From: Viridibacterium sp047600765
GTDB lineage: Bacteria; Pseudomonadota; Gammaproteobacteria; Burkholderiales; Rhodocyclaceae
DNA length: 64,000 nucleotides
Direction: 5' to 3'
NCBI GenBank assembly: GCA_047600765.1
Contig: JASGKF010000002.1
Location: forward strand, 1,736,001 to 1,800,000
Shown: piece by piece, positions 42,444 to 51,273 of the stretch
Position numbering within the stretch: the stretch's first letter is position 1
Layout: each line of letters begins with the position of its first letter
Notes under the pieces: model-generated
The model's database searches: none
What the model was told of the DNA's origin: nothing
The model's input: only the letters and a program-made list of their open reading frames with translations
Program-made: the position numbers and the translations under genes

Positions 42444-43619
42444 TCAGCCCGGCTCTTCCATGTGCAGGGTGAATGAACTGAAAGACGCGCCGTCGTCTTC
42501 GGCCGGTTCGAAGTCCGCCAGTGCGGATTTCTCCGGTGTCTTGCCAGCGGTTTCGTCCTTGTGCTGGGCGTTATTGACCAGCCAGGAGAAGTTTGTGGGC
42601 GAGTCGGAGTTCTGCAAGGCCTCATCCAGCGTGATGGTGCCGGCGCTGTAGAGCTTGAAGAGATCCTGTTCGAAGGTTTGCGAGCCGGGGGCCAGCGCCT
42701 TTTCCATCGCTTCCTTGACGCCCGAGAGCTCGCCACGTTCGATCAGGTCGGCAACGTGGCGCGTGTTCATCAGCACTTCCACGGCCGGGATGCGCGAGCC
42801 GTCTGGCTTGCGTACAAGACGCTGCGAGACGATGGATTTGAGCGATACAGAAAGGTCGAGGTACAGCAGCTCGCGGTTTTCCAGCGGGAAGAAGCTGGTG
42901 ATGCGGTTCAGTGCGTGGTGCGAGTTGTTGGCGTGCAGGGTGGCGACGACAAGGTGGCCTGACTGCGAATACGAGATCGCGGCTTTCATGGTTTCGAGGT
43001 CGCGGATTTCACCGATCAGGATGCAGTCCGGCGCCTGGCGCATGGCGTTCTTGAGTGCCTGGCCCCAGCCGTTGGTGTCGAAACCAACTTCGCGCTGGTT
43101 GACGATGGAGCGCTTGTGGCGGAACAGGTATTCGATCGGGTCTTCGACCGTCAGGATGTGACCCGTGGCGTGGGTGCAGCGGTGGTCCAGCATCGAGGCG
43201 ATGGTGGTCGACTTGCCCGAGCCCGTGGCACCGACAACCAGCACCAAGCCGCGCTTTTCCATGATCACTTCGGCCAGCACTTCAGGCACGCCCAGCTCGC
43301 GCAGGGTCGGGATCTCGGTGCGGATGTAGCGCACCACGATGGCCATGCTGCCGCGTTGCCAGAAGAAGTTGACGCGGAAGTTGCCGAGCCCCGGACGCTG
43401 CACCGAGAAGTTCAGCTCGCGGTCATTCTCGAAGGCCATGCCCTGTTCGGGCGAGACCAGTTCGTAACCCATCTTCTGGATCACGACGGGCTCCATCACC
43501 TGCTGGTTGATGGGCACGACCGATCCATTGATTTTGATGTGGATCGGCGCGCCAGCCGTCACGTAGATGTCGGAGGCCTCGCGCTCGGCCATCAACTGGA
43601 ACAGACGATCGAAAATCAT
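42444..43619 (-). CDS. pilU: Type IV pilus retraction ATPase PilU (PilT family)
   Basis: A 391-residue hexameric ATPase of the PilT/PilU family that powers pilus retraction from the cytoplasmic base. Motifs: REASDIYVTAGAPIHIKING (N-terminal PAS-like domain), Walker A VVGATGSGKSTTIASMLD, Asp box TVEDPIEYLFRHKRS, Walker B ILIGEIRDLETM and His box GHLVVATLHANN. The extended, acidic C-terminal tail (after residue 345) is typical of PilU rather than PilT. Its place inside a dap gene cluster is unexpected by function but is seen in betaproteobacteria. No other pil gene is in the window, apart from a possible response regulator at the left edge. Confidence 0.9.
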   Translation of the reverse strand: MIFDRLFQLMAEREASDIYVTAGAPIHIKINGSVVPINQQVMEPVVIQKMGYELVSPEQGMAFENDRELNFSVQRPGLGNFRVNFFWQRGSMAIVVRYIRTEIPTLRELGVPEVLAEVIMEKRGLVLVVGATGSGKSTTIASMLDHRCTHATGHILTVEDPIEYLFRHKRSIVNQREVGFDTNGWGQALKNAMRQAPDCILIGEIRDLETMKAAISYSQSGHLVVATLHANNSHHALNRITSFFPLENRELLYLDLSVSLKSIVSQRLVRKPDGSRIPAVEVLMNTRHVADLIERGELSGVKEAMEKALAPGSQTFEQDLFKLYSAGTITLDEALQNSDSPTNFSWLVNNAQHKDETAGKTPEKSALADFEPAEDDGASFSSFTLHMEEPG

Positions 43620-43705
43620 GCACAGCCTCCGTCAGGTCTTACGTCGCGGGCACCGGGAGGCCAAGCCTCCTGCGGATGCCCGTTCTGCATCAGAGCACGG
43701 GATGC

Positions 43706-44527
43706 TCAGTCCCGCAACAGCTCGTTGATCGAAGTCTTGGCGCGGGTTTGCGCGTCGACCTTCTTCACGATGACTGCACAGTACAGCGAGTACTTGCCAT
43801 CGGCGGAGGGCAGGTTGCCCGACACCACCACCGAACCCGCCGGCACGCGGCCGTAGGTCACTTCACCCGTGGCGCGGTCGTAGATCTTGGTGCTCTTGCC
43901 GATGTACACGCCCATCGAGATCACCGAGTTCTCTTCGACGATGACGCCTTCCACGACTTCGGAGCGGGCGCCGATGAAGCAGTTGTCTTCGATGATGGTC
44001 GGGTTGGCCTGCAGCGGCTCCAGCACGCCGCCGATGCCGACGCCGCCGGAGAGGTGCACGTTCTTGCCGATCTGTCCGCAAGAGCCCACGGTCGCCCAAG
44101 TGTCGACCATGGTGTTCTCGCCAACGTAGGCACCGATGTTGACGTAGGACGGCATCAGCACGGCGCCCTTGCCGATGAATGAACCCTTGCGGGCGACTGC
44201 CGAGGGCACGACGCGGAAGCCGCCTTCGCGGAAGTCGTCGCTGGAGTAGTCGTCGAACTTGGTCGGCACCTTGTCGAAGTAGCGCAGGTCGCCACTGTTG
44301 ATGACGCGGTTGTCATGGGTGCGGAAGTACAGCAGCACGGCCTTCTTGATCCATTGGTGCGTGACCCATTCGCCGTTGATCTTCTCGGCGACGCGCAGCT
44401 TGCCGGCGTCGAGGTCGGCAATGACGGCGGCAATGGCGTTGTTCAGGGCCGGGTCGCTGCAGCCGGGCGAAATTTCCGTGCGGCGCTCAAAGGCTTCTTC
44501 GATCAGGGTTTGCAGGGGGTGGGACAT
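43706..44527 (-). CDS. dapD: Tetrahydrodipicolinate N-succinyltransferase
   Basis: A 273-residue enzyme that succinylates tetrahydrodipicolinate in lysine/DAP synthesis. The C-terminal half is a left-handed beta-helix of hexapeptide repeats (AVLMPSYVNIGAYVGENTMV, DTWATVGSCGQIGKNVHLSG, IIEDNCFIGARSEVVEGVIV). The N-terminal helical part starts MSHPLQTLIEEAFERR. The ATG at 44527 follows GAGGTAG. The length matches the family (274 in E. coli). It is 60 bases after dapC on the same strand. Confidence 0.97.
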   Translation of the reverse strand: MSHPLQTLIEEAFERRTEISPGCSDPALNNAIAAVIADLDAGKLRVAEKINGEWVTHQWIKKAVLLYFRTHDNRVINSGDLRYFDKVPTKFDDYSSDDFREGGFRVVPSAVARKGSFIGKGAVLMPSYVNIGAYVGENTMVDTWATVGSCGQIGKNVHLSGGVGIGGVLEPLQANPTIIEDNCFIGARSEVVEGVIVEENSVISMGVYIGKSTKIYDRATGEVTYGRVPAGSVVVSGNLPSADGKYSLYCAVIVKKVDAQTRAKTSINELLRD

Positions 44528-44587
44528 GGCTACCTCGTCTTTCAATGAATCTGTTGCAGGAGCTTGCTCGGGGATCTCATCCGGTCT

Positions 44588-45781
44588 TTAGCCGAACGAC
44601 TGGCAGAAATCCACGATGCGGTTGGCGGCTTCGACGCATTCTTCGACGCCCGCCACCAGGGCGATGCGCACGAAGCCGGCGCCAGGATTGAGGCCATGGG
44701 CTTCACGCGCCAGGTATTGGCCAGGCAGCACGGTCACGTGCGTGGCGGCATACAGGGCGCGGGCAAAGCTGGCGTCGTCGTCGGGCGTGCGGGCCCACAG
44801 GTAGAAACCGGCGTCGGGGCGGCTGACACCCAGTACGGGTGACAGCAGGGGCACCAGGCGGTCGAACTTCTCGCGGTACAGACGGCGGTTCTCGACAACG
44901 TGGGTTTCGTCGTTCCACGCTGCGATGCTGGCCAGTTGCACGCTCTGGCTCATGGCGCAGCCGTGGTAGGTGCGATAGAGCAGGAATTTCTTGAGGATGG
45001 CGGCGTCACCGGCCACGAAGCCGGAACGCAGGCCCGGCACGTTGGAGCGCTTGGACAGGCTGTGAAACACCACGAGGCGTTCGAAATCCTTGCGCCCCAG
45101 TTGCTCTGCGGCTTGCAGCGCACCCAGCGGCGGCGCGCCTTCGTCAAAGTAGATCTCGGAATAGCACTCGTCGGCCGCAATCACGAAGCCGTGGCGGTCC
45201 GCCAGCTCGAACAGCGTTCGCCAGTCTTCAAGGCCCAGCACGCGACCGGTCGGGTTGCCGGGCGAGCAGACGTAGATCAGCTGCACGCGGGCCCACTGGG
45301 CGTCCGAGAGCTGGTCGAGATCGAGGCCGAAGCCGTTTTCGCTCGTCTGGTTCAGGAAGGCGGGCTCGGCGCCAGCCAGCAGGGCTGCGCCCTCATAGAT
45401 CTGGTAGAACGGATTGGGGCTCGCCACCAGCGCGCCGGGCTTGCTGCCATCGACCACGCACTGGGCGAACGCGAACAGGGCCTCGCGGGTGCCATTGACA
45501 GGCAGCACCTGGGTGGCGGCGCTGATGGCCTTGAGGCTGAAACGGCGCTGCAGCCAGCCGGCAATCGACTCTCGCAGGGCATCGACGCCAAGGGTCGTCG
45601 GGTAGGTGGACAGCCCGTCCAGATTGGCGATCAGGGCGTCTTTCACCAGGCGGGGCGTGTCGTGCTGTGGCTCGCCGATGGACAGGCGGATGGGCGCCAC
45701 AGCGGGCGGAGTGGCGCCAGCAAACAGGGCGCGCAGCTTTTCGAAGGGGTAGGGGTGCAGCTTGTCCAGCAGGGGATTCAA
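44588..45781 (-). CDS. dapC: Succinyldiaminopimelate transaminase
   Basis: A 397-residue class I/II PLP aminotransferase that converts N-succinyl-2-amino-6-oxopimelate to succinyl-DAP. Seen: YPTTLGVDALRESIAGWL, NPFYQIYEGAALLAGAEP, CSPGNPTGRVLGLEDW, the Asp/Tyr stretch VIAADECYSEIYFDEGAPP and the PLP lysine in VFHSLSKRSNVPGLRSGF. The link to dapD and dapE supports DapC over other aminotransferases. It is first in the minus-strand dap cluster and divergent from smc. The usual ribosome-binding site is weak. Confidence 0.95.
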   Translation of the reverse strand: MNPLLDKLHPYPFEKLRALFAGATPPAVAPIRLSIGEPQHDTPRLVKDALIANLDGLSTYPTTLGVDALRESIAGWLQRRFSLKAISAATQVLPVNGTREALFAFAQCVVDGSKPGALVASPNPFYQIYEGAALLAGAEPAFLNQTSENGFGLDLDQLSDAQWARVQLIYVCSPGNPTGRVLGLEDWRTLFELADRHGFVIAADECYSEIYFDEGAPPLGALQAAEQLGRKDFERLVVFHSLSKRSNVPGLRSGFVAGDAAILKKFLLYRTYHGCAMSQSVQLASIAAWNDETHVVENRRLYREKFDRLVPLLSPVLGVSRPDAGFYLWARTPDDDASFARALYAATHVTVLPGQYLAREAHGLNPGAGFVRIALVAGVEECVEAANRIVDFCQSFG

Positions 45782-45936
45782 TTGGGTCTCGCTCTGACAG
45801 GGCCGGGGCTGGAGCCGGCGGGGGACGGTGTGCCCGGAGGTCTGGCCGCCGCCCGCTCAGGGGCGCCGGGCAAGGTGCGATATTATAGCGCCCTTGCTGC
45901 ACCTCTCCCTCATCCAGCCCCCACCGACCCGCTGCT

Positions 45937-48900
45937 GTGCGTCTCTCCAAGCTCAAACTGGCCGGTTTCAAGTCCTTCGTTGACCCGACTACGGTTCTGA
46001 CGCCGGGGCAACTGGTGGGCATCGTCGGGCCCAATGGCTGCGGCAAGTCCAACCTCATCGATGCCGTGCGCTGGGTGCTCGGCGAATCGCGTGCGTCTGC
46101 TTTGCGCGGCGAATCGATGCAGGACGTCATCTTCAACGGTTCGACTTCACGCAAGCCCGTCTCGCGCGCCAGTGTCGAGCTGGTCTTCGACAATGCCGAC
46201 GGGCGTGCTGCCGGCCAGTGGTCGCAGTACAGCGAAATCGCCGTCAAGCGCGTCGTCGAGCGCAGCGGCGAGTCGGAATACTTCATCAACAACGTCCGCG
46301 TCCGCCGTAAGGACGTCATCGACCTGTTCCTCGGCACCGGCCTCGGGCCACGCGCCTACGCCATCATCGAGCAGGGCATGATCTCGCGCGTCATCGAGGC
46401 GCGCCCCGAGGAGGTCCGTGCCTTCCTCGAAGAAGCGGCCGGCATCACCAAGTACAAGGAGCGGCGCCGCGAGACCGAAGGCCGTCTGGCGGACGCGCGC
46501 GACAACCTTGCCCGCCTCGAAGACCTGCGTGCCGAGCTGGGCCAGCAGATCCTCAAGCTTTCTTCGCAGGCCGAGCTGGCGACGAAGTACCGCAGCCTGC
46601 AGGAGACCCTCTCGGCTCGCCAGGCCCTGCTGTGGGTGTGGAAGCTGCGCGAGGGCGAAAGTGCGCTGCAGGCGGCCGATACCCGCATCGCCGACAGCGG
46701 CCGCAGCCTCGAAGCCGCGCAGGAAAGCCTGCGCCAGCATGAAGCCCGCATTGCCTTGCTGCGCGAGCAGCACACACGCCTGGCCGAAGCCGTGGGCGTG
46801 GCGCAGGGCGACGTGTATGCCATTGCGGCTGAAGTGTCGCGCATCGAGAGCGAGCTGCGCGCCTTGCGCGAAGCTGCGGCGCGACTGAGCGCACGCGGCG
46901 AACAACTGGCCGCGACGCGCTCGCAGTGGCAGGGGCGGGCTGCAGCGCTGGCCGTCGATCATGACAGCTGGCAAGCCCAGGAAAAGTCTGCCGAACACGC
47001 GCTGACGACGGCCCGGCAAGCCGTCGCGGGCACCCAGGGCGAACTGCCGGATGCCGAGCAACGGCTAGCTGGCGCCCGCTCCGCGCTGGATTCTGCGCGA
47101 CGCGCACTGGCGCAGGCCGAGCAGCAGGTGCAGGTGGAAACGGCTCGTCTGGCGGCCAGCGAGCGGGCGCTGCAAGGCTTGCAGCAACGCGGCGAGCGGC
47201 TGGAAGCCGAGCTGGCACAGCTGACGCCGCCCGACGCCAACGCGCTGCAGGCGGCCAGGGAAGCGGCGGAACGCCTGAGCGCTGAACGCAGCTCGCTGCA
47301 GGCCGCCATGGCGACTGCTCAGGGCGAGCTGGAATCGGCCCAGCAGGCTCAACGAACAGCTCAATCCGAACTCAACACGGCTGGCCAGCTGGTGACCCGC
47401 CTGCAAGCCCGGCTGGATGCGCTGCGTGCCCTGCAAACCAAGCTGCGTGACCAGGGCGATCTGGCTGACTGGCTGTGGCAATGCGGCCTCAAGGACAGTG
47501 ACCCGCTGTGGCAGCAGGTGCAGGTTGAGGCTGGTGCCGAACTGGCGCTGGAAGCTGTGCTGCGCGAGCGGCTCGCTGCGCGCGGTCCCTTGCCCGATGC
47601 GGCTTTCAGCAAGATGCTGGGCCAGCCGGTGCCGGCCACAACGGTGGTGTTGCGCGAGCAGGCCGATGCCACGCCGACGGCTTTGCCAATGCCGGCGGGC
47701 GCCCGACCGTTGCGCGAGCTGGTCCGCACGGATTCCGCGCGCATCGCGGCGGTGCTGGATCGCTGGCTGGCCAATGTGTATCAGGTCGAGGATCTCGCTC
47801 CCTTCATGTCGAGCACGCTGCCTGCGGGCCTGGTGCTGGTCAATGCCGGCGGCCAGATGCTGACGGCAGGCGAACTGGTGCTTTTTGCCCCCGACGCAAA
47901 AACGCATGGCGTGCTGGAGCGTCAGCGCGAGATTGCCCAGCTGGAAGCCGAACTCATCACCGCACAACAAGCGCTGGAGGCGCGGCGTACGACGCTGCAG
48001 CAGGCCGAGGCGGCCGCGCAGGGCTTGCAGACGGGGCTTGCGGCGCAACGCGAGCAGACCGCCCGTTTGCAGCAGGAGGCCCACGAAGCCCAGCTGGTCC
48101 TGGTGCGTCTGCAGGAAGCCCTCAATCGATACCAGGAGCGCTCGGCACAGCTTGCGCAAGAGCGTGGCGAGATCGAACGCGCCGTGGCCGCCGAAAGCGC
48201 GCGCAAGGAAGAGTGCGCCGCTGCGCTGGGCCAGCATCGTCTGGGCGTCAACGCGTTGCATCTTGAGCTCTCGGCCGCCGAGCATGGCCTCGCCGAAGCC
48301 GAGCAGGGCCGTTCGCGCAGCCGCGAACTGAGCGAGCGCCAGCAGCGTGGCCTGCAGGAAGCCGAATTCGCCCTGCGCGAATGCCGCACGCGACTCGCCG
48401 ACATTGCCCGCAACCAGGCGCTGGTGCAGGAAGAAATCGTCCGCAACGAGCAGGACGCTGCCCAGCTGGCAAACGAATCCGCCGCGCTCGACGACACGGC
48501 CTTGCAGACCTCGTTGCAGACCGCCCTGCAACTGCGCACGGCGCGCGAAGGCGAGCTGGCTGCGCGGCGCGATGCGCTCGAGTCGCTGGGTAGCCAACTG
48601 CGTAGCAGTGACGAAGAGCGCCTGCGCGTCGAACAAGGGCTGGAGCCGCTGCGCGAAGCGCTGGCGGCAGCCAGACTGGCTCGTCAGGCGGCTGAAATGC
48701 TGGTCACGCAAGCGCAGGAGCGCCTTGCCGAGCTGGCCATCCAGCCCGACAGCGTGGCGCCCGAGGCGCTGGCTGACGTGCGTGAAACGGCCCTGGTGCG
48801 CGAAGTCTCGCGCCTGACCCGCGAAATGGCTGAGCTGGGCCCGGTCAATCTCGCTGCGCTCGACGAGCTGGCGGCCACCAGCGAGCGCAAGGCCTACCTC

Positions 48901-49479
48901 GACGCCCAGTATGGCGATCTCATGCAGGCCGTCGAGACGCTGGAAGCCGCGATCCGCCGCATAGACCGCGAAACCCGTGAACAGCTGTCGGCGACGTACA
49001 ATACGGTCAATCGTCATTTCGGCGAGTTGTTCCCGCAACTGTTCGGTGGTGGCGAAGCAGCCCTGGTGCTGACAGGCGACGAAATCCTCGATGCCGGCAT
49101 CCAGATCGTGGCTCGCCCGCCGGGCAAGAAGAACACCTCGATCCACCTGCTGTCTGGCGGTGAGAAGGCACTGACCGCGATTGCGCTGGTGTTTGCCATG
49201 TTCCAGCTCAACCCGGCGCCGTTCTGCATGCTCGACGAAGTGGATGCGCCGCTCGACGATACGAATACCGAACGCTACTGCGACATGGTCAAACGCATGT
49301 CGGCCGTGACGCAGTTCGTTTTCATCAGCCACAGCAAGATCACGATGGAACGCGCCCAGCAACTGGTGGGCGTGACCATGCAGGAACAAGGGGTGTCGCG
49401 CATCGTCGAAGTCGATATCGACGCGGCAATGAAGCTGGCTGAACCAGCCGCCCCGGTCGCTGCAGAACCCGTAAATTGA
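45937..49479 (+). CDS. smc: Chromosome segregation protein SMC
   Basis: An 1180-residue SMC ATPase that compacts and separates chromosomes. The N-terminal head has Walker A GPNGCGKSNLIDAVRWVLGE. Long coiled-coil arms rich in Ala, Glu, Gln and Leu run about residues 165-500 and 650-1010. The hinge (about 505-640) includes QVEAGAELALEAVLRERLAA. The C-terminal head has signature HLLSGGEKALTAIALVFAMF and Walker B FCMLDEVDAPLDD. The start is GTG at 45937. It heads an smc-zipA transcript. Confidence 0.97.
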   Translation: MRLSKLKLAGFKSFVDPTTVLTPGQLVGIVGPNGCGKSNLIDAVRWVLGESRASALRGESMQDVIFNGSTSRKPVSRASVELVFDNADGRAAGQWSQYSEIAVKRVVERSGESEYFINNVRVRRKDVIDLFLGTGLGPRAYAIIEQGMISRVIEARPEEVRAFLEEAAGITKYKERRRETEGRLADARDNLARLEDLRAELGQQILKLSSQAELATKYRSLQETLSARQALLWVWKLREGESALQAADTRIADSGRSLEAAQESLRQHEARIALLREQHTRLAEAVGVAQGDVYAIAAEVSRIESELRALREAAARLSARGEQLAATRSQWQGRAAALAVDHDSWQAQEKSAEHALTTARQAVAGTQGELPDAEQRLAGARSALDSARRALAQAEQQVQVETARLAASERALQGLQQRGERLEAELAQLTPPDANALQAAREAAERLSAERSSLQAAMATAQGELESAQQAQRTAQSELNTAGQLVTRLQARLDALRALQTKLRDQGDLADWLWQCGLKDSDPLWQQVQVEAGAELALEAVLRERLAARGPLPDAAFSKMLGQPVPATTVVLREQADATPTALPMPAGARPLRELVRTDSARIAAVLDRWLANVYQVEDLAPFMSSTLPAGLVLVNAGGQMLTAGELVLFAPDAKTHGVLERQREIAQLEAELITAQQALEARRTTLQQAEAAAQGLQTGLAAQREQTARLQQEAHEAQLVLVRLQEALNRYQERSAQLAQERGEIERAVAAESARKEECAAALGQHRLGVNALHLELSAAEHGLAEAEQGRSRSRELSERQQRGLQEAEFALRECRTRLADIARNQALVQEEIVRNEQDAAQLANESAALDDTALQTSLQTALQLRTAREGELAARRDALESLGSQLRSSDEERLRVEQGLEPLREALAAARLARQAAEMLVTQAQERLAELAIQPDSVAPEALADVRETALVREVSRLTREMAELGPVNLAALDELAATSERKAYLDAQYGDLMQAVETLEAAIRRIDRETREQLSATYNTVNRHFGELFPQLFGGGEAALVLTGDEILDAGIQIVARPPGKKNTSIHLLSGGEKALTAIALVFAMFQLNPAPFCMLDEVDAPLDDTNTERYCDMVKRMSAVTQFVFISHSKITMERAQQLVGVTMQEQGVSRIVEVDIDAAMKLAEPAAPVAAEPVN

Positions 49480-49495
49480 GAGTCGTCCAGACAGA

Positions 49496-50647
49496 ATGAG
49501 TGATTTCCAGCTTTCCCTGATTGCCGCCGGCGCCCTCGTCGTCGTCGTGGTTGTCGGTTACAACTTCTGGCAGGAGCGCCGTGCGCGCCGCCATGCCGAA
49601 CAGATTTTCCGCCCCGCCGAGCGCGATGCCCTGCTCGACGGCGACGACATCGCTCCGATTCCGCCTGCCCCCGGTGGCCGCATGGAGCCCAGCCTGCCCG
49701 GCAACGCGGTCGAAGGCGATGGGCCTGTGATGGTGACACCGGCGCCGGTGACGCCGCGCGCACCGACACCCACTGTCGGCAAGTCGCGTGTCGCGACGAC
49801 ACCCGCAAAGGCGGCCACACCAGCCATGCCGGTCGAATCGCAAGCCATCGATTGCGTAGTGACGGTCGAAGCCCCCGCGGGTCTGTCGGCCGGCGCGCTG
49901 TTCACGGCCCAGCAAGCCTTGCTCGCCGGTTTCTCCAAACCCCTGCGCTGGTTTGGCTGGAACGATGGCGATAACCAGTGGGTACCCATCGATGCGCGTA
50001 GCAGCGCCAGCCTCAATCGCGCCAGCGCGGCCCTGCAACTGGTCGACCGTCGTGGCGCCATCGCCGAAGCCGATCTGACGCGTTTCTATGACCAAGTGCA
50101 GCAACTCTGCGACCAGTTTCTCGCCGTGCCGCGTCTGCCATCGCGTGGTGAAGTGATGAGCCGTGCGCAGGAGCTCGACCGCTTCTGTGCCGACGTGGAT
50201 ATCCAGATCGCCGTCAACGTCGTCGCCAAGGAAGGCAGCTTCCCCGGCACCAAGATCCGTGGTCTCGCCGAAGCCGCCGGCCTTGTGCTGATGGCCGATG
50301 GTGCCTACCACGCTCGCGACGAAGACGAGCGCACGCTGTTCACCCTGTCGAACCAGGAAACCGCGATGTTCTCCGCCGAACAATTGCGTCACCTGCACAC
50401 CACCGGCATCACGCTGGCCATCGACGTGCCGCGCGCACCGGATCCCGTGGCTGTATTCGACCGTGTAACGACTTTCGCGCAGCAACTCGCCGTGGCACTG
50501 GGTGGCGTCATGGTCGATGACAACCGCGTACTGCTCTCCGACCGTTCGCTGAGCCTCATCCGTGGCCAGATTGCCCAGTTCGATCAGCAGATGGAAGGGC
50601 AGGGGATTCCGGCGGGGAGTGAAGTGGCGTTGCGGCTGTTCCGTTGA
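49496..50647 (+). CDS. zipA: Cell division protein ZipA-like, FtsZ-binding
   Basis: A 383-residue membrane-anchored division protein. One N-terminal helix (LIAAGALVVVVVVGYNFW) is followed by a charged and Pro/Ala-rich linker. A C-terminal domain of about 140 residues (DVDIQIAVNVVAKEGSFPGT to DDNRVLLSDRSLSLIRGQIA) matches the ZipA FtsZ-binding fold, with FTLSNQETAMFSAE inside. ZipA tethers FtsZ to the membrane during septum formation. It lies 16 bases after smc, and in this bacterial group is normally followed directly by ligA; here a foreign-looking gene intervenes. Confidence 0.9.
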   Translation: MSDFQLSLIAAGALVVVVVVGYNFWQERRARRHAEQIFRPAERDALLDGDDIAPIPPAPGGRMEPSLPGNAVEGDGPVMVTPAPVTPRAPTPTVGKSRVATTPAKAATPAMPVESQAIDCVVTVEAPAGLSAGALFTAQQALLAGFSKPLRWFGWNDGDNQWVPIDARSSASLNRASAALQLVDRRGAIAEADLTRFYDQVQQLCDQFLAVPRLPSRGEVMSRAQELDRFCADVDIQIAVNVVAKEGSFPGTKIRGLAEAAGLVLMADGAYHARDEDERTLFTLSNQETAMFSAEQLRHLHTTGITLAIDVPRAPDPVAVFDRVTTFAQQLAVALGGVMVDDNRVLLSDRSLSLIRGQIAQFDQQMEGQGIPAGSEVALRLFR

Positions 50648-50688
50648 AGATCGGTGGGCGCCACAATTTCTGAGCAAGACTAGCTGGC

Positions 50689-51231
50689 GTGTCTGACTCC
50701 ACCAAACTCTCTCTTTCGATTACGGTTGCCCAGTACAAGCAACTGGAGGCGTCCAATGATCGCCAAGCGATCGGTCAGTTTTTCGTCGAAAGATTTGATG
50801 AGCGTTACTTTTTACCGATCGAAAATTCATCGAGTAAGCATGGCTTCACCGTACTTGCAGTGGCTTGCTTGGTGATTGAATCATTGGAGTCCTTCTATCA
50901 AGGACGTTCGGATACGAAAAGTGCCAGCACACAGATGTTCCGAGATTTCCTTGCTCGTGACACTGCCCTGAATGTATTGGGCGGCGGGAGCGACTGGTTT
51001 TATAAGGACATTCGATGTGGAATCCTTCATCAAAGTGAGTCCAGGGGTGGCTGGCGCGTACTAAGAAGTGGGCCGCTGCTCAATGCGCAAAGCAAGACGT
51101 TAAACGCCACGGCAATTCTTCGTGCGTTGAGACACGAAGTTCGGGTGTATGCGAAGAAGATTCAAACTGACGATCTTTTGTGGGGGCTCTTTTGCAAGAA
51201 AATGCAGGCCGTATGTGCCAACTGCAGCTGA
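50689..51231 (+). CDS. Uncharacterised HEPN-like protein (R-x4-H motif)
   Basis: A 180-residue, mainly helical protein that I cannot assign to a named family. The key feature is KDIRCGILHQSES: R109 and H114 form an R-x4-H motif as in HEPN RNase domains. It is preceded by predicted helices around FTVLAVACLVIESLESFY. The start is a GTG at 50689; the ribosome-binding site is poor. Base composition and codon use (many TTT, AAA and GAT codons) differ from zipA and ligA on either side, suggesting recent arrival. No partner antitoxin is visible. A toxin or abortive-infection role is inference only. Confidence 0.6.
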   Translation: MSDSTKLSLSITVAQYKQLEASNDRQAIGQFFVERFDERYFLPIENSSSKHGFTVLAVACLVIESLESFYQGRSDTKSASTQMFRDFLARDTALNVLGGGSDWFYKDIRCGILHQSESRGGWRVLRSGPLLNAQSKTLNATAILRALRHEVRVYAKKIQTDDLLWGLFCKKMQAVCANCS

Positions 51232-51273
51232 GTACTATGACACTCAGTCAGTCCATGAGCTGGACGCCCAACG

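Noticed and set aside
47065..49389. 774-codon open frame antisense to smc
   Set aside because: It is a shadow of the high-GC smc gene, with Gln/Arg/Leu-rich low-information sequence, no family motif and no ribosome-binding site.
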